64,000 nt of DNA from Pandoraea faecigallinarum (GCF_001029105.3 NZ_CP011807.3:5084001-5148000), one strand, 5' to 3'; counted from the stretch's first letter, positions 18,000-28,417 are shown. The notes: generated from the letters alone by a model not told the origin. Translations and numbers: made by a program.

Positions 18000-19235
18000 T
18001 CAGAGCAGGCTGAACAGCGACAGCTTCTGCGTCTGGATGAAGGTCTGCTGCGAGGCTTGCAGCGACGCCTGTTGCTGCGCGAACTGGCTCGTCGCAGAAA
18101 TGATGTCCACGTCCAGCAAGTCCTGCAACTGCGACGTATAGGCAAGATCGTTGGCGCTGCCGATGTCGCCAAGCGTCGTCAGCTCGTTCAGACGCGACCC
18201 GACGGTCGTGCGCACGGTCGTCACGTTATCGTAGGTGTTGCCGAACAGCTGGTTGAACGTGGTCAGCGCGTTGCTCAGGTTGGCCGAACCGGTCGGACCC
18301 TGTGCGCTGACCGGCGTCTTGAGCGTGTCGATGAGCGCTTGCAGGTTGTCGAACACGTTCGTGCTCGACTTGCCCGCGGGCGCCACCGTGTACGTGTCGC
18401 CCGTGGCGGGGTCGCCCGTGAACGTCACCGACTTGCCGGCGAACGTGATCGGCTGGCCCGACGTGTACACGCCTGTGACATCCGGCACCGTGGTGTCCGT
18501 CAGGTCCTTGATCGTGTAGTTGGTGGTCGGCGGCGTGGTCGTGCTGTCGATCGCGAAACCGATCGAGAACTGGTGGTTGGCGCCGGCGTTGGTCACGTCC
18601 GTGGTCGAAACCGGCGTGAACGTCGCCGTGCCGGTATTCGACATGCTGCCGCTGATGACCGTGCTCGCCGTGGCGGGCTGGATCGCCTGGAAGATGTTCG
18701 AACCGATGTCGTTGATCGGAATCTGCCGCCCGGCGGCGACCTGCACATACCGAATGCCGGTATCGCCCGCGTAGCTCGCGCCCGTCGGGGTGGCGACATA
18801 GGCGGCCGAACCTCCCATGAAACCCGAGAACAGATACTGGCCGTTCGCGTCGGCCGTGTTGGCCAGCGACAGCAGTTGCTGGTAGCTCGCTTGCAGATCG
18901 GTCGCGATCGCCGAGCGGTCGTTGTCGTTGAGCGAGGCGCTGCCCGCGGCCACGACCTGCGACATGACGTGCTGCAACGTGTTGATGATGCTGCCGAAGG
19001 TCTGATCTTCGAGCTGGAGCGCCGTCGTGGCGGCGCCGCGATTCGTGGCGTACTGGGCGTTCATGTCCTTGGCCTGCGACACGGCCACGGCCTGCGCCGA
19101 CGCCAGCGGGTCGTCGCTCGGCGTGGTCACGCGCTTGCCGGACGAGAGCTGCGCCTGCGTGTTGAGCAGATCGGAGACGTTGCGGCTCATGGCCGACGCC
19201 CCCTGATCGAAAATCATGCTGGTGCTGATGCGCAT
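18000..19235 (-). CDS. flgL: Hook-filament junction protein FlgL (HAP3)
   Basis: FlgL forms the junction zone next to the first flagellin. The 411-residue product has the flagellin-like N-terminus (MRISTSMIFDQGASAM, LLNTQAQLSSGKRVTTPSDD) and C-terminus (LDVDIISATSQFAQQQASLQ), with a variable beta-rich centre. It is longer than enteric FlgL (317) because of that centre (~170-300). It lies 18 bases after flgK and should be co-transcribed from the sigma-28-like promoter before flgK. A GAGGAG-type site precedes the ATG. Confidence 0.96.
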   Translation of the reverse strand: MRISTSMIFDQGASAMSRNVSDLLNTQAQLSSGKRVTTPSDDPLASAQAVAVSQAKDMNAQYATNRGAATTALQLEDQTFGSIINTLQHVMSQVVAAGSASLNDNDRSAIATDLQASYQQLLSLANTADANGQYLFSGFMGGSAAYVATPTGASYAGDTGIRYVQVAAGRQIPINDIGSNIFQAIQPATASTVISGSMSNTGTATFTPVSTTDVTNAGANHQFSIGFAIDSTTTPPTTNYTIKDLTDTTVPDVTGVYTSGQPITFAGKSVTFTGDPATGDTYTVAPAGKSSTNVFDNLQALIDTLKTPVSAQGPTGSANLSNALTTFNQLFGNTYDNVTTVRTTVGSRLNELTTLGDIGSANDLAYTSQLQDLLDVDIISATSQFAQQQASLQASQQTFIQTQKLSLFSLL

Positions 19236-19253
19236 GGTGTCGTCTCCTCAGCC

Positions 19254-21242
19254 TTAGTTGACCATCTGCAAGATCGTGTCGAACAGCTGCGACGCGGTCT
19301 GGATGACCTTCGAGTTGGCCTGATAGAGCTGTTGGAACTTGATCAGGTTGGCGGCTTCTTCGTCGAGGCTCACGCCGGAATTGGACTGCTGGGCGGTTTG
19401 CGCCTGCTTGAGCAGTGTTTGCTGCGCAGCGCTCGTCGCCTTATAGGTGTTCGTGGTCGAGCCGACGTACGAGACCAGGTTGGCGTACGCGGACGCATAC
19501 GTGTCCTTGCCGCCGACCTTGGTCTTGTCGTTTTGCAGAGCCGAGAGCGCCAGACCGTTACGGTTGTCCGTCGTGGCGCCGGAGGCGTTCGGCGCGATGG
19601 TCAGCGTGTCGCCGTCGGCGGGCGTGCCGCTGATGTTGACGGTCATGCCGCCCATCGTGATCTTCGCGCCGTTCGCGGCGTCGTAAGGCACGGTGTCTCC
19701 GGCGGCATACGTGGTCGTCGTGCCATTGACCGTTACCGTCATCGGCGAAGGCGCCACCAGGGTGATCGCCCCGGTCGTGGCGTCCTTGCTGAACGTGAAG
19801 TTCACCGGCGAGGTCAGCACGTTCGACAGATAGTTGGCGTCGACCGTGCCCTGATCGGTCTTGAGCGAGCCGGTGTTGGTCGACGGCGTGGACGCCAGAA
19901 TCGGGGCGGCCAGAGCGATCTTGCCCGGGTCGGTGATGGCCACGCCGATATTGCCCGCGGCATTGCGCGTCGGCTCGATCGTGAAGCTGTCGCCCGCGAC
20001 GTTGTTGCCGACCGTGACATTGAAGCCGTCGTCGAACGCGTTGCCGCTGCTGTCGGTGAATGCCAACGGCGCGCCTGCGGTGGCGGGCACGGGTGCCGTC
20101 CACTTCGCGCCGTCCGACGAACGCGTCATCGTGTAATTCGTGCCGTCGAAGGTGACGTTGTAGTCGCTGGCCGTGACCTTCGAGGCATCGGTGATCGTGG
20201 AGTTGAGGACCGCGCCGTTCGAGTTGTTCGTGTTGGCGACGATGGTCGGCTGGGGCACCGTGAAAATGTCGCCTCCGAGCTGACCGTACAGATCCAGACC
20301 CAGCCTGTTCTGTGCATTGAAAGTGCCGGCAAGCGACAGGCCGATCTGGCCGAGGGCGTTCTGCGCCTGCGTCAGGGCACCGCTGCGGAACGACAGCAGG
20401 CCGGCGAGCGAGCCGCCCGTGATCGACGATTCCGGCACCGGCACCTTGGTGCCGCTGGGCGTAACGTAGGCGATGGTCAATTCCGACGGGTCGTTGGTCG
20501 AGGCCACGGTCGTCAATTGATACGCCGAGTTGCCCGTCACGAGCGACTGGCCGTTGCCGACGAACACGTTGTACGAACCGTCGGACGACTTGACCACATT
20601 CGTCTGGATGATGGCGTTGAGCTGCGCGATGGCGAGATCGCGCTGGTCGAGCAGGTCGTTTGGTGTCGCACCGCCGCCATTGGCCTGCGCCTGCACGATG
20701 GCGTCGTTCAATTGCGCGATCTGCTTGGCGTAGACGTTGATCTGGTCGGTCGACTGGGCGATGCTCGCGTTCGTGCTGCTGCGCAGCGTGGACAGCGTGC
20801 CCGAGAGCGACTGGAACATGCTGGCGAGCGTTTGCGCCGAGGACACGACCGTCGCACGCGTGGCCGAGTTGGCCGGGGCCGACACGATGTTCTGCAAGTT
20901 CGTGAAGAACTGGCTCATCGTGGCCGACAGACCGGTCGTGGAGCTGCCCAGCGCATTGTTGATCTGCGAGATCTGCTGGTAGTACGTGTCGAGCTGGCTG
21001 AACTGGGTCTGCGCCTGATTCGTCTGGTTCGACAGGAACTGGCTGTACACGCGCGATACGTCGTTGACCAGTACACCGGTGCCCAGATACCCCACGCCGG
21101 CATACTGGCTGGCGGCCTGGGAATAATCGACGACCTGGCGGTTGTAGCCAGCCGTGCCCGAGTTGGCGACGTTGTTGCCGGTGGTGCTGAGGGCGAACTG
21201 GGCGGCGTTCAGCCCGCTCATGCCAATATTGATTAGGCTCAT
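19254..21242 (-). CDS. flgK: Hook-filament junction protein FlgK (HAP1)
   Basis: FlgK is the hook-proximal junction protein. The 662-residue product has the rod/hook-family N-terminus (MSLINIGMSGLNAAQFALST, then GNNVANSGTAGYNRQ) and the conserved C-terminal helix (EEAANLIKFQQLYQANSKVI, then ILQMVN). The beta-rich middle (~330-560) repeats short GDTFTI/GDSFTI-type motifs. It heads the flgKL unit and has a sigma-28-like promoter at 21311-21337, consistent with late (class III) expression. Confidence 0.97.
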   Translation of the reverse strand: MSLINIGMSGLNAAQFALSTTGNNVANSGTAGYNRQVVDYSQAASQYAGVGYLGTGVLVNDVSRVYSQFLSNQTNQAQTQFSQLDTYYQQISQINNALGSSTTGLSATMSQFFTNLQNIVSAPANSATRATVVSSAQTLASMFQSLSGTLSTLRSSTNASIAQSTDQINVYAKQIAQLNDAIVQAQANGGGATPNDLLDQRDLAIAQLNAIIQTNVVKSSDGSYNVFVGNGQSLVTGNSAYQLTTVASTNDPSELTIAYVTPSGTKVPVPESSITGGSLAGLLSFRSGALTQAQNALGQIGLSLAGTFNAQNRLGLDLYGQLGGDIFTVPQPTIVANTNNSNGAVLNSTITDASKVTASDYNVTFDGTNYTMTRSSDGAKWTAPVPATAGAPLAFTDSSGNAFDDGFNVTVGNNVAGDSFTIEPTRNAAGNIGVAITDPGKIALAAPILASTPSTNTGSLKTDQGTVDANYLSNVLTSPVNFTFSKDATTGAITLVAPSPMTVTVNGTTTTYAAGDTVPYDAANGAKITMGGMTVNISGTPADGDTLTIAPNASGATTDNRNGLALSALQNDKTKVGGKDTYASAYANLVSYVGSTTNTYKATSAAQQTLLKQAQTAQQSNSGVSLDEEAANLIKFQQLYQANSKVIQTASQLFDTILQMVN

Positions 21243-21310
21243 GATCTCGCGGCTTGAGTTGGAGGCGCGCCCCGCGGCAAGAAGTCCGCTCGCGCACCGT
21301 TACCGATGTG

Positions 21311-21337
21311 TTTACGGCAGCGCGGCGCCAAAATTGA
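21311..21337 (-). promoter_or_regulatory. Sigma-28 (FliA)-type promoter upstream of flgK
   Basis: On the minus strand: TCAATTTT, exactly 11 bases, GCCGTAAA, about 68 bases before the flgK ATG in the 162-base flgJ-flgK gap. Six of eight -10 positions and five of eight -35 positions match the FliA consensus. flgKL is a known late operon in enteric bacteria. Confidence 0.65.
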
Positions 21338-21404
21338 GGCCGTCGTTGCGGTTGTTTTCACCCCATCCCCCCGTTGCCGTCACCCGTTCCCGGGTGAAGC
21401 GCGC

Positions 21405-22292
21405 TCAGGTGAAGTGCTTCATGACCTTCATCAGCTTGTTGGCATACTGCGGGTCGGTCGCGTACCCGGCACGTTGCAGATTGTTGGCAAAGCTGGCCGC
21501 GTCGTTGGCGCTGGCCACCACCGACGAATAGCGCGGGTTGTTCGAAATCAGCCTGGCGTAGTCGGCAAATGCCTCGTCGTACGAGCCGTAGGCCCGGAAC
21601 CGGGCCATCACCTTGCGCGGCTGCCCGTTGACGTACTCGGTCGTCGCCACTTCCACGGTCGGACCGGTCCAGCTCTTGCCCGCCTTGATGCCGAATACGT
21701 TGTGACTGGTGCTGCCGTCCGCGCGACGGATCTCGCGCTTGCCCCAGCCGGACTCCAGCGCCGCCTGACTCAGCATGAAGCGTGCCGGAATGCCGCTGCC
21801 CGCGCTGGCGCTCTGCGCCGCGCTGGCCATGCGCTCGACGAAATCGCCCGCCGCGGCCGGCGCACCATCGGCCACGCCGATAGCGTCCGCCGCGTTGTAG
21901 GCGCGCCCGGCAAGCGATTGCTGACGGCCCATGGCTGCCGGCGGCAGCGTGGTGCCGGTCTTGGCGAGCTGCTTGAGCATGAGGTCGGCCAGACCGATGC
22001 CCTTGTTCGACGCAAGTTGCTGGGCCAGCTGATCGTCGAGCATGCCGTTGAACATCTTTTCCTGATCGCTGCCGAGCAGGCCGCCGGACATGGTGGCGTC
22101 GCGCATGCTCTTGAGCATCATCTGCGTGAAGACGGCCTCGAACTGCCTGGCCGCCTGCTGCGTGGCCTGCGGCGTTTGCTGATGGGCAGCCGCGCGCAGT
22201 GCCGTGAGGCCCTGCATTTCGTAGGCTGCGTGTTGCGTCAGATCGGGCAGATGGTTGCCTGCCGCACCGGTCAGGCGGTTGCCGTCGGCCAT
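21405..22292 (-). CDS. flgJ: Flagellar rod assembly protein / peptidoglycan hydrolase FlgJ
   Basis: FlgJ is a bifunctional rod-cap protein and muramidase/glucosaminidase that opens the cell wall for the rod. The 295-residue product has the rod-binding N-terminal domain at about 35-115 (ARQFEAVFTQMMLKSMRDAT) and a C-terminal glucosaminidase domain at about 150-295. The catalytic Glu is at ~180 (MLSQAALESGWGKREI), followed by NVFGIKAGKSW. Start and stop are tightly packed with flgI (one base apart). It is the full dual-domain form, unlike the short FlgJ of some proteobacteria. Confidence 0.96.
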   Translation of the reverse strand: MADGNRLTGAAGNHLPDLTQHAAYEMQGLTALRAAAHQQTPQATQQAARQFEAVFTQMMLKSMRDATMSGGLLGSDQEKMFNGMLDDQLAQQLASNKGIGLADLMLKQLAKTGTTLPPAAMGRQQSLAGRAYNAADAIGVADGAPAAAGDFVERMASAAQSASAGSGIPARFMLSQAALESGWGKREIRRADGSTSHNVFGIKAGKSWTGPTVEVATTEYVNGQPRKVMARFRAYGSYDEAFADYARLISNNPRYSSVVASANDAASFANNLQRAGYATDPQYANKLMKVMKHFT

Positions 22293-22293
22293 A

Positions 22294-23493
22294 TCAGATG
22301 ATCTCCAGATCGGCGCGCAGGGCGCCCGAGGCCTTCATGGCCTGAAGAATCGACATCAGGTCGGCCGGACTCGCCCCCAGCGAGTTCAGCGCCTTGACGA
22401 CGTCGGCGAGGTTGGCGCCCGCTTTGACCATCTTGAGCGCGTTGTTCTCCTGTTGAACGGAGATCTGCGAATTCGGGGCCACCACCGTCTGACCACCCGA
22501 GAACGGCGCCGGCTGGCTCACATTGTTTTGCGTATCGATGACGACCGACAGGTTGCCGTGCGCCACGGCGCACTGCTGGATCGTCACGTTCTGGTTCATC
22601 ACCACAGAGCCCGTACGGGCGTTGATGACCACACGCGCGGCCGTGTTGTCCGGGCGCACTTCGAGGCTTTCGAGCTGCGCGAGGAACTGCACACGCGAGG
22701 CCGGATCGGTCGGCGTGCGCAGCAGAATCACACGGCCGTCGAGCGCCTGCGCCGTGCCGAAGCCGAAGCGGCGGTTCACGGCGTCGACCACCCGCTGTGC
22801 GGTCGAGAAGTCGGTGGCGTTCAGTTCCATCTGCACGGTGCCCGGCTGACCGCCCATGGCGGTCGGCACGGCGCGCTCGACGATGGCACCGCCCGGAATC
22901 CGGCCCGAGGCCAGCTGGTTGATGGTCACGCTCGATCCGTTGGCCGATGCCCCCGCGCCGCCGATCAGCAGGTTGCCCTGCGCCAGCGCGTAGACCTGCC
23001 CGTCCGGGCCCTTGAGCGGGGTCATCAGCAGCGTGCCGCCACGCAGGCTCTTGGCATTGCCCATCGATGACACCACGACGTCGATGGCCTGGCCGGGGCG
23101 CGTGAACGCCGGCAGCGTGGCCGTCACCATCACGGCAGCCACGTTCTTCAACTGCATGTTGGTGCCGGGCGCAACGGTGATACCCAGTTGCGAGAGCATG
23201 TTGGTCATGCTCTGCACCGTGAACGGCGTCTGAGTCGTCTGGTCGCCCGAGTTGTCGAGACCGGCCACGAGGCCGTAGCCGATCAGCTGGTTGTCGCGCA
23301 CGCCCTGAATCGACGCCAGCTCCTTCAGACGCTCGGCATGCGCCACGCCAGGCGTGAGCACCACGGCGGCGCCCGCCACGCTCATCGCAGCGGCCACGGC
23401 GAACGGGCGGACCGCGCGGCCGATGTGCCGGCGTAGAAAATGAGTCGGGCGAAGGTTACGCGCGCGGCGCGACGGGAACGGCATCATCGACAT
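22294..23493 (-). CDS. flgI: Flagellar P-ring protein FlgI
   Basis: FlgI forms the periplasmic P ring around the rod. The 399-residue product has a long positively charged N-terminus and a signal peptide ending near residue 53 ([18 protein letters not shown]). The conserved body contains [39 protein letters not shown] and a C-terminal [20 protein letters not shown]. Its ATG overlaps the flgH stop (TGATG). A second ATG at codon 3 is an equally possible start. Confidence 0.96.
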   Translation of the reverse strand: MSMMPFPSRRARNLRPTHFLRRHIGRAVRPFAVAAAMSVAGAAVVLTPGVAHAERLKELASIQGVRDNQLIGYGLVAGLDNSGDQTTQTPFTVQSMTNMLSQLGITVAPGTNMQLKNVAAVMVTATLPAFTRPGQAIDVVVSSMGNAKSLRGGTLLMTPLKGPDGQVYALAQGNLLIGGAGASANGSSVTINQLASGRIPGGAIVERAVPTAMGGQPGTVQMELNATDFSTAQRVVDAVNRRFGFGTAQALDGRVILLRTPTDPASRVQFLAQLESLEVRPDNTAARVVINARTGSVVMNQNVTIQQCAVAHGNLSVVIDTQNNVSQPAPFSGGQTVVAPNSQISVQQENNALKMVKAGANLADVVKALNSLGASPADLMSILQAMKASGALRADLEII

Positions 23494-24224
23494 CAGAATG
23501 GCGAAACGTTAAGGAAGAAGCGCTGGAGCCAACCCATGGTTTCGGCTTCGTTGATGTAGCCCTTGCCACGGTATTCGATGCGCGCATCGGCCACCTGCGT
23601 CGAGGGCACGGTATTCGCGCCCGAAATCGTTTGCGGGCTGACGATACCCGAAAACTTGATGTACTCCGTGCCCTGGTTGATGGCGATCTGCTTCTCACCG
23701 GCGACGGCAAGGTTGCCGTTCGCGAGCACTTCCATCACGGTCACGGTGATCTGCCCGGAGAACACGTTGTTGGCATTGGCCGCGCCCTTGGCGTCGAACT
23801 TGTTCGCGCCGCTCGCGTCGAGTGCCTGATTGTTGAGCACCCCGCCGATCACGCCCGGTGTCTGATTCAGCGTCAGATTGCCGCTGCCCGAGCGCGTGGT
23901 GTTGGCTGCCGAGTTCTTGCTGGCCGCCGTGTTTTCATTGATGACGATCGTGAGGATGTCGCCGACGTTACGCGGACGACGGTCTTCGAACAGCGGACGA
24001 TTCGAGTACAACGGGCGGTAGATCGAGCCTTCCGGGTCGGCCGCCACCGGCGGGGGCGGCGGACGCGTGGTCGTCGGCCCGTTCACCACCGGCTCCTGCG
24101 GCACGTAGGCGCAGCCCGCGAGACCGGTCGACGCAGCGGCGGCCACGAGCGCCAGAAACTGCGCGAGGCGTGCGCTGCGGTGCGTTTCGGTCTTGCGTGC
24201 GGACATATCGACGTTCATTCTCAA
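23493..24224 (-). CDS. flgH: Flagellar L-ring lipoprotein FlgH
   Basis: FlgH forms the outer-membrane L ring. The 243-residue product has a lipoprotein signal with lipobox LAGC (Cys ~38). Family motifs are [40 protein letters not shown], and a C-terminal [20 protein letters not shown]. The N-terminus before the hydrophobic stretch is somewhat long; ATG codons at residues 3 and 7 are alternative starts. It overlaps flgI by one base. Confidence 0.96.
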   Translation of the reverse strand: MRMNVDMSARKTETHRSARLAQFLALVAAAASTGLAGCAYVPQEPVVNGPTTTRPPPPPVAADPEGSIYRPLYSNRPLFEDRRPRNVGDILTIVINENTAASKNSAANTTRSGSGNLTLNQTPGVIGGVLNNQALDASGANKFDAKGAANANNVFSGQITVTVMEVLANGNLAVAGEKQIAINQGTEYIKFSGIVSPQTISGANTVPSTQVADARIEYRGKGYINEAETMGWLQRFFLNVSPF

Positions 24225-24261
24225 GTGCGTAGTACTGAATGCGTGTGCGGCGAGCCGCCCA

Positions 24262-25044
24262 TTACATCTGCGTCAGGCGTTGCAGCATCTGGTCGGATGC
24301 CGTCACGGCCTTCGAGTTGATTTCGTATGCGCGCTGCGCGGAGATCATGTTCACGAGCTCTTCCACCACGTTTACGTTCGACGTCTCGACGTAGTTCTGG
24401 TTGAGCACGCCCGCGCCGTTGGTTCCCGGCTGCGCAACGTTCGGCGCGCCCGAGGCGGCCGTCTCGGCATACAGGTTCTCACCCAGGCTTTGCAGGCCGG
24501 CGTTGTTGATGAACGTGGCGAGCTGGAACGTACCGATCTGCACGTTGGCCACGTTGCCGGGCTGCGTGACCGACACCGTACCGTCGCGCGCGATGGTCAG
24601 CGACAGCGCATTGGCCGGGATTGTGATCGCCGGCTGAATCGGGAAGCCCGAGGCGGTCACGAGCTGGCCATTGTTGTCGACCTGGAACGACCCGTCGCGC
24701 GTGTAGGCGGTCGTGCCGTCCGGCATGAGCACCTGGAAGAAACCGTCGCCGTTGATGGCCACGTCCTTGGCGTTCGCCGTCGAGGTCAGGTTGCCCTGCG
24801 TGAAGATACGCTCGGTGGCGGCCGGACGCACGCCGGTCCCCAGTTGCAGCCCTGAGGGCAGCAGCGTCTGTTGCGACGATTGCGCGCCGGGCTGGCGAAT
24901 CGTCTGGTACAGCAGATCTTCGAACACCGCGCGGCCCTTCTTGAAGCCATTGGTGCTGGTGTTGGCCAGGTTGTTCGAAATCACGTCCATGTTCGTCTGC
25001 TGGGCGTTCATGCCGGTGGCAGCGATGTAGAGCGAACGGATCAT
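24262..25044 (-). CDS. flgG: Distal rod protein FlgG
   Basis: FlgG forms the long distal rod that crosses the periplasm. The 260-residue product has exactly the family length. It has the N-terminal rod signature ([20 protein letters not shown], then [20 protein letters not shown]), the [20 protein letters not shown] core and the C-terminal [20 protein letters not shown]. It lies 66 bases after flgF. Confidence 0.97.
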   Translation of the reverse strand: MIRSLYIAATGMNAQQTNMDVISNNLANTSTNGFKKGRAVFEDLLYQTIRQPGAQSSQQTLLPSGLQLGTGVRPAATERIFTQGNLTSTANAKDVAINGDGFFQVLMPDGTTAYTRDGSFQVDNNGQLVTASGFPIQPAITIPANALSLTIARDGTVSVTQPGNVANVQIGTFQLATFINNAGLQSLGENLYAETAASGAPNVAQPGTNGAGVLNQNYVETSNVNVVEELVNMISAQRAYEINSKAVTASDQMLQRLTQM

Positions 25045-25110
25045 TGGATGTTTCTCCCCGTGTACGGTGGCGGTGCGTGCCTCTTGCGAGCGCGGCGCAC
25101 CCGGCGCCCG

Positions 25111-25854
25111 TTAGCTGAAGTTCAGCAACTGGTTGGCGGTTTGTTCGTTGGTATCGGCCGTTTGCAGCATCTTCATCTGCATTTCGAAGGCCCGCGACTG
25201 CGAAATCATGTTCACGAGGCCGCTCACCGGATTGACGTTGCTGGTCTCGACGGAGCCTGCCACCAACACGACATTCGGATCGGCCTGCACGGGTGCGTTG
25301 TTTGCCGGACGGAACAACCCGTCGTCGCCGCGCACGAGATTGCGCTCCGGCGGATTGACCAGCTTCAACTGCCCCATCACGGCAATGGAACTGGGCGGAT
25401 CGCCCTGTCCCAGCGCCGAAATCGTGCCGTCGGTGCCAATCGTGACCGCAGCGCCCGGCGGCACGGCGGCCGGACCGGCGTCGGTCATGACCTGCAGACC
25501 GTGCAGCGTGATCTGTCCATTGGCCGTCATCTCGAGGTTGCCGCCCCGGGTGTAGGCTTCGCGGCCCTGCGCGTCGCGCACGGCCAGCCAGCCTTGTCCC
25601 TGAATGGCCACATCGAGCGCACGGCCGGTTTGCTGCATCGCGCCGGGCGTGAAGTCCGTGCCAGGCGTGGATGTCGCGACGAACGTGCGCGTGCCCGTCG
25701 AGCCGTCGGCGGCGCGCACCGGCGCCTGCCGGAACGCCGAAAGCTGGGCGCGAAAGCCCGGCGTCGAGACGTTCGCCAAATTGTTGGCGGTGGTCGATTG
25801 CTGCTCCATCGCCTGCTTCGCGCCGGTCATGGCGACATAGATCAGACGATCCAT
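25111..25854 (-). CDS. flgF: Proximal rod protein FlgF
   Basis: FlgF is a proximal rod subunit. The 247-residue product begins MDRLIYVAMTGAKQAMEQQS, with NNLANVSTPGFRAQLSAFRQ, the LAVRDAQGREAYTRGGNLEM core and a C-terminal SGLVNMISQSRAFEMQMKML. Length and motifs match the family. It lies between flgE and flgG in standard order. Confidence 0.96.
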   Translation of the reverse strand: MDRLIYVAMTGAKQAMEQQSTTANNLANVSTPGFRAQLSAFRQAPVRAADGSTGTRTFVATSTPGTDFTPGAMQQTGRALDVAIQGQGWLAVRDAQGREAYTRGGNLEMTANGQITLHGLQVMTDAGPAAVPPGAAVTIGTDGTISALGQGDPPSSIAVMGQLKLVNPPERNLVRGDDGLFRPANNAPVQADPNVVLVAGSVETSNVNPVSGLVNMISQSRAFEMQMKMLQTADTNEQTANQLLNFS

Positions 25855-25907
25855 CGACGTCCCTCGCGCGAGTTGCCCACGTTACGCATACGCACCGCTC
25901 CGTCCGC

Positions 25908-27164
25908 TTACAGGTTGACCATCGTTTGCATCAATTGGTCTTCCGTCTTGATCGTCTGCGCGTTGGCCTGATAATTGCGCTGCGCGGTAATCATGTGGAC
26001 CAGTTCGGCCGTCAGGTCGACGTTCGACGCTTCGACGGCGCCTGCCTGAAGCTTGCCGAGGTTCGTGCCGCCTGGCACGCCGACAATCGGAATGCCCGAC
26101 GCTGCCGACTCCGCCCAGAGGTTGTTGCCCAGCGGGATCAGGCCGTTCACGTTGTTGAAGTTGGCGAGGGCGACCTGGCCGAGCACCATCGACTGGGTGT
26201 TCGAGTACGTTCCGACGATGGTGCCGTCAGCATTGAACGTGAAGCCGGTCAGGCGACCCGACGAGTAACCGTCCTGCGTGAGCGTGTTCGGCGTGTAGCT
26301 ATTGCCGAACTGCGTGGTGCCGCTCAGGTTCAGCGTCAGATTGCCCGAAGCGGCGCCGTTGCCGTAGGCAATCGTCGGCAGCGTGATCGGGCCGGTCACG
26401 GCCGCGCCCGTCGAATCCGTCTGCGACACGAGGCTGCCCGACGAGTTGAACGTGAGCGTGCCGATCGGGCCGGTGCCGACTTGCGTCGTGCCGTCGACCG
26501 ACGCGTACACGGTCCACGTGGCGTTGTTGGTCGTGGGGTCGACGCTGGTCTTCGTGAAGTACAGGTTGACGTCGTGCGAATTGCCCAGCGAGTCGTAGAC
26601 CTTGAGCGACGTGGCGTTGGTGTACGAATTCGGATCGGTGATCGAGAACGGCGTGGTGTTCACGGCGCTGCGCGAGTCGAGATTGAACTGGCCGGTAATC
26701 TTCGTGGTGGCCGTCGGAGCCAGATCGCCCGTCGGGATCTGGAGATCGACCGGCGAGACGCTGTTGATGATGCCGTTCGGGCCGGCCAGATAACCGGTCA
26801 GGTGATCGCCGTTCGAGTCGACGATGTAGCCGTCCTTGTCGAGCGAGAACTGGCCGTTACGCGTGTAGGCGATGGTGCCGTTGTTCGAAACTCGGAAGAA
26901 GCCGTTACCCGAGATCGCGAGATCGAGCTGACGGTTCGTGACCGTGATGTCGCCCTGCGTGAACTGCTGGGCAATGGCCGCCACGCGCGTACCGATACCG
27001 ACGGTGTTGTTGCCCGCACCGAACAGCGAGTTCGCGTAGATGTCAGCAAATTGCGCCTGCCCCTGCTTGAAGCCGACCGTGGCCGCGTTGGCAACGTTGT
27101 TGCCGATGACGTCCAGGTCCTTGGATGCGGCGTTCAGGCCGCTCAATCCGGTCGAAAAGGCCAT
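25908..27164 (-). CDS. flgE: Flagellar hook protein FlgE
   Basis: FlgE polymerises into the hook, the universal joint. The 418-residue product has the N-terminal signature (MAFSTGLSGLNAASKDLDVI, NNVANAATVGFKQGQAQFAD) and the ISGNGFFRVSNNGTIAYTRN core. The centre is Thr/Ser/Gly-rich, and the C-terminus is the typical VDLTAELVHMITAQRNYQAN. It is close to enteric FlgE length (402). It is preceded by flgD, the hook scaffold. Confidence 0.97.
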   Translation of the reverse strand: MAFSTGLSGLNAASKDLDVIGNNVANAATVGFKQGQAQFADIYANSLFGAGNNTVGIGTRVAAIAQQFTQGDITVTNRQLDLAISGNGFFRVSNNGTIAYTRNGQFSLDKDGYIVDSNGDHLTGYLAGPNGIINSVSPVDLQIPTGDLAPTATTKITGQFNLDSRSAVNTTPFSITDPNSYTNATSLKVYDSLGNSHDVNLYFTKTSVDPTTNNATWTVYASVDGTTQVGTGPIGTLTFNSSGSLVSQTDSTGAAVTGPITLPTIAYGNGAASGNLTLNLSGTTQFGNSYTPNTLTQDGYSSGRLTGFTFNADGTIVGTYSNTQSMVLGQVALANFNNVNGLIPLGNNLWAESAASGIPIVGVPGGTNLGKLQAGAVEASNVDLTAELVHMITAQRNYQANAQTIKTEDQLMQTMVNL

Positions 27165-27255
27165 GTGTTACTCCTGAGATTCGGTGTCGGCGACGGCTGT
27201 CGCGACGAATTCGATTCGAAAACGGAAAACGGGAAAGGCTTGCGTCGTGATGCGG

Positions 27256-27984
27256 TCAGAGAATTTCGCGCACGTCGGAGAGCTGGATGTTCGAGCCCGT
27301 GCCCACGTTGAGCAGCGGCGAGCCGGTCGTGCTGGCCACCACGCTTTGCACTTGAGCGTACGAGAGCAGCGTCGGCGTCACGGTCTTGCCATTGGCCGTT
27401 GCCGTCACACTCAGCGTGTACTTGCCGTCGGCCACGTCGACACCCGCGTCGTCCTTGGCGTCCCAGGTCAGGGCCTGTACGCCGGCATCGAGTGCGCCCG
27501 CGTTCACGGTGCGAACCACCTTGCCGGTGCTGTCCTTGATCTCGATCTTGACGGTGTCGGCATCGCTCGGCAAATCGAAGCCGAACGGCGTGGCCGTCTT
27601 CGTGACGGTGCCGTCGTCGGCCGTGGTGCTGCCCACGCCGATGTTGCTGCCCGGAATCAGCACGCCCTTGCCCACGAGCGCCGCCGCTTGCAGGCTCTGC
27701 GTGGAGTTCAGTTGCGAGGTAACGGACGACAGCGTCGTGTTCAGCTGGGTGATGCCCGAGACCGTGCTGATCTGCGCGAGCTGCGAGGTCACCTGCGAGT
27801 TGTCCATGGGGTTGAGCGGGTCCTGGTTGTTCATCTGGGCGACGAGCAACTTGAGGAAGCTGTTTTGCAGGTCGTCCGCACTGCCGGCGGACGACTTCGA
27901 GCTGCTGCTGTTGGCAGTCCCGTTGATCGAATCGAGGAAGGTCTGCGAAAAGTTCGCAGCGTTCGACGTATTGATGCTGGCCAT
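27256..27984 (-). CDS. flgD: Hook assembly scaffold protein FlgD
   Basis: FlgD caps the growing hook and is needed for FlgE polymerisation. The 242-residue product has a Ser-rich N-terminus and the FlgD signature LQNSFLKLLVAQMNNQDPLN with PMDNSQVTSQLAQISTVSGI (about 35-75). The C-terminal Tudor/FnIII-like region contains VKIEIKDSTGKVVRTVNAGA and LTWDAKDDAGVDVADGKYTL. It is 23 bases downstream of flgC. Confidence 0.96.
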   Translation of the reverse strand: MASINTSNAANFSQTFLDSINGTANSSSSKSSAGSADDLQNSFLKLLVAQMNNQDPLNPMDNSQVTSQLAQISTVSGITQLNTTLSSVTSQLNSTQSLQAAALVGKGVLIPGSNIGVGSTTADDGTVTKTATPFGFDLPSDADTVKIEIKDSTGKVVRTVNAGALDAGVQALTWDAKDDAGVDVADGKYTLSVTATANGKTVTPTLLSYAQVQSVVASTTGSPLLNVGTGSNIQLSDVREIL

Positions 27985-28007
27985 CTGTCTGGTCTCCGCG
28001 CGGCCCC

Positions 28008-28412
28008 TTACTGGCCGACCGTGAGGGTTTTGAGCATGAGCGTCTTGGCAGTGTTGAGCGCCTCGACGTTGGCTTGGTAAGAGCGGGAAGCGGAGATCAT
28101 GTTGACCATCTCCTCCACCGGATTCACGTTGGGCATGGTGACGTAGCCCTGTGCGTTCGCTGCCGGGTTCTTCGGGTCGTACACCGTCTTGAGCGGCGAC
28201 GGGTCTTCGACCACGCCGGCGACCTTCACGCCGCCCACGTCGGTGCCCGTGACCGGGTTGACCTGAAACACGACCTGCTTGGCGCGGTACGGCTGGCCGT
28301 CCGGACCGGTCACCGATTCGGCGTTGGCCAGATTGCTGGCGGTCACGTTCATGCGCTGCGACTGCGCAGTCATGGCCGAGCCGGCGACATCGAAGATGCT
28401 CATGAGTGGCAT
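28008..28412 (-). CDS. flgC: Proximal rod protein FlgC
   Basis: FlgC is a proximal rod subunit. The 134-residue product has the family sequence ([40 protein letters not shown], and C-terminal [20 protein letters not shown]). The ATG at 28412 is chosen because AAGGG lies at good spacing; the ATG at 28403 (MSIFD) is the alternative and closer to family alignments. It starts 5 bases after the flgB stop. Confidence 0.96.
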   Translation of the reverse strand: MPLMSIFDVAGSAMTAQSQRMNVTASNLANAESVTGPDGQPYRAKQVVFQVNPVTGTDVGGVKVAGVVEDPSPLKTVYDPKNPAANAQGYVTMPNVNPVEEMVNMISASRSYQANVEALNTAKTLMLKTLTVGQ

Positions 28413-28417
28413 GGCGC

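Noticed and set aside
18057..21236. 1059-codon plus-strand open frame opposite flgL and flgK
   Set aside because: It is a mirror of flgL/flgK codons with Arg/Val/Gly-rich composition, no ribosome site and no domain.
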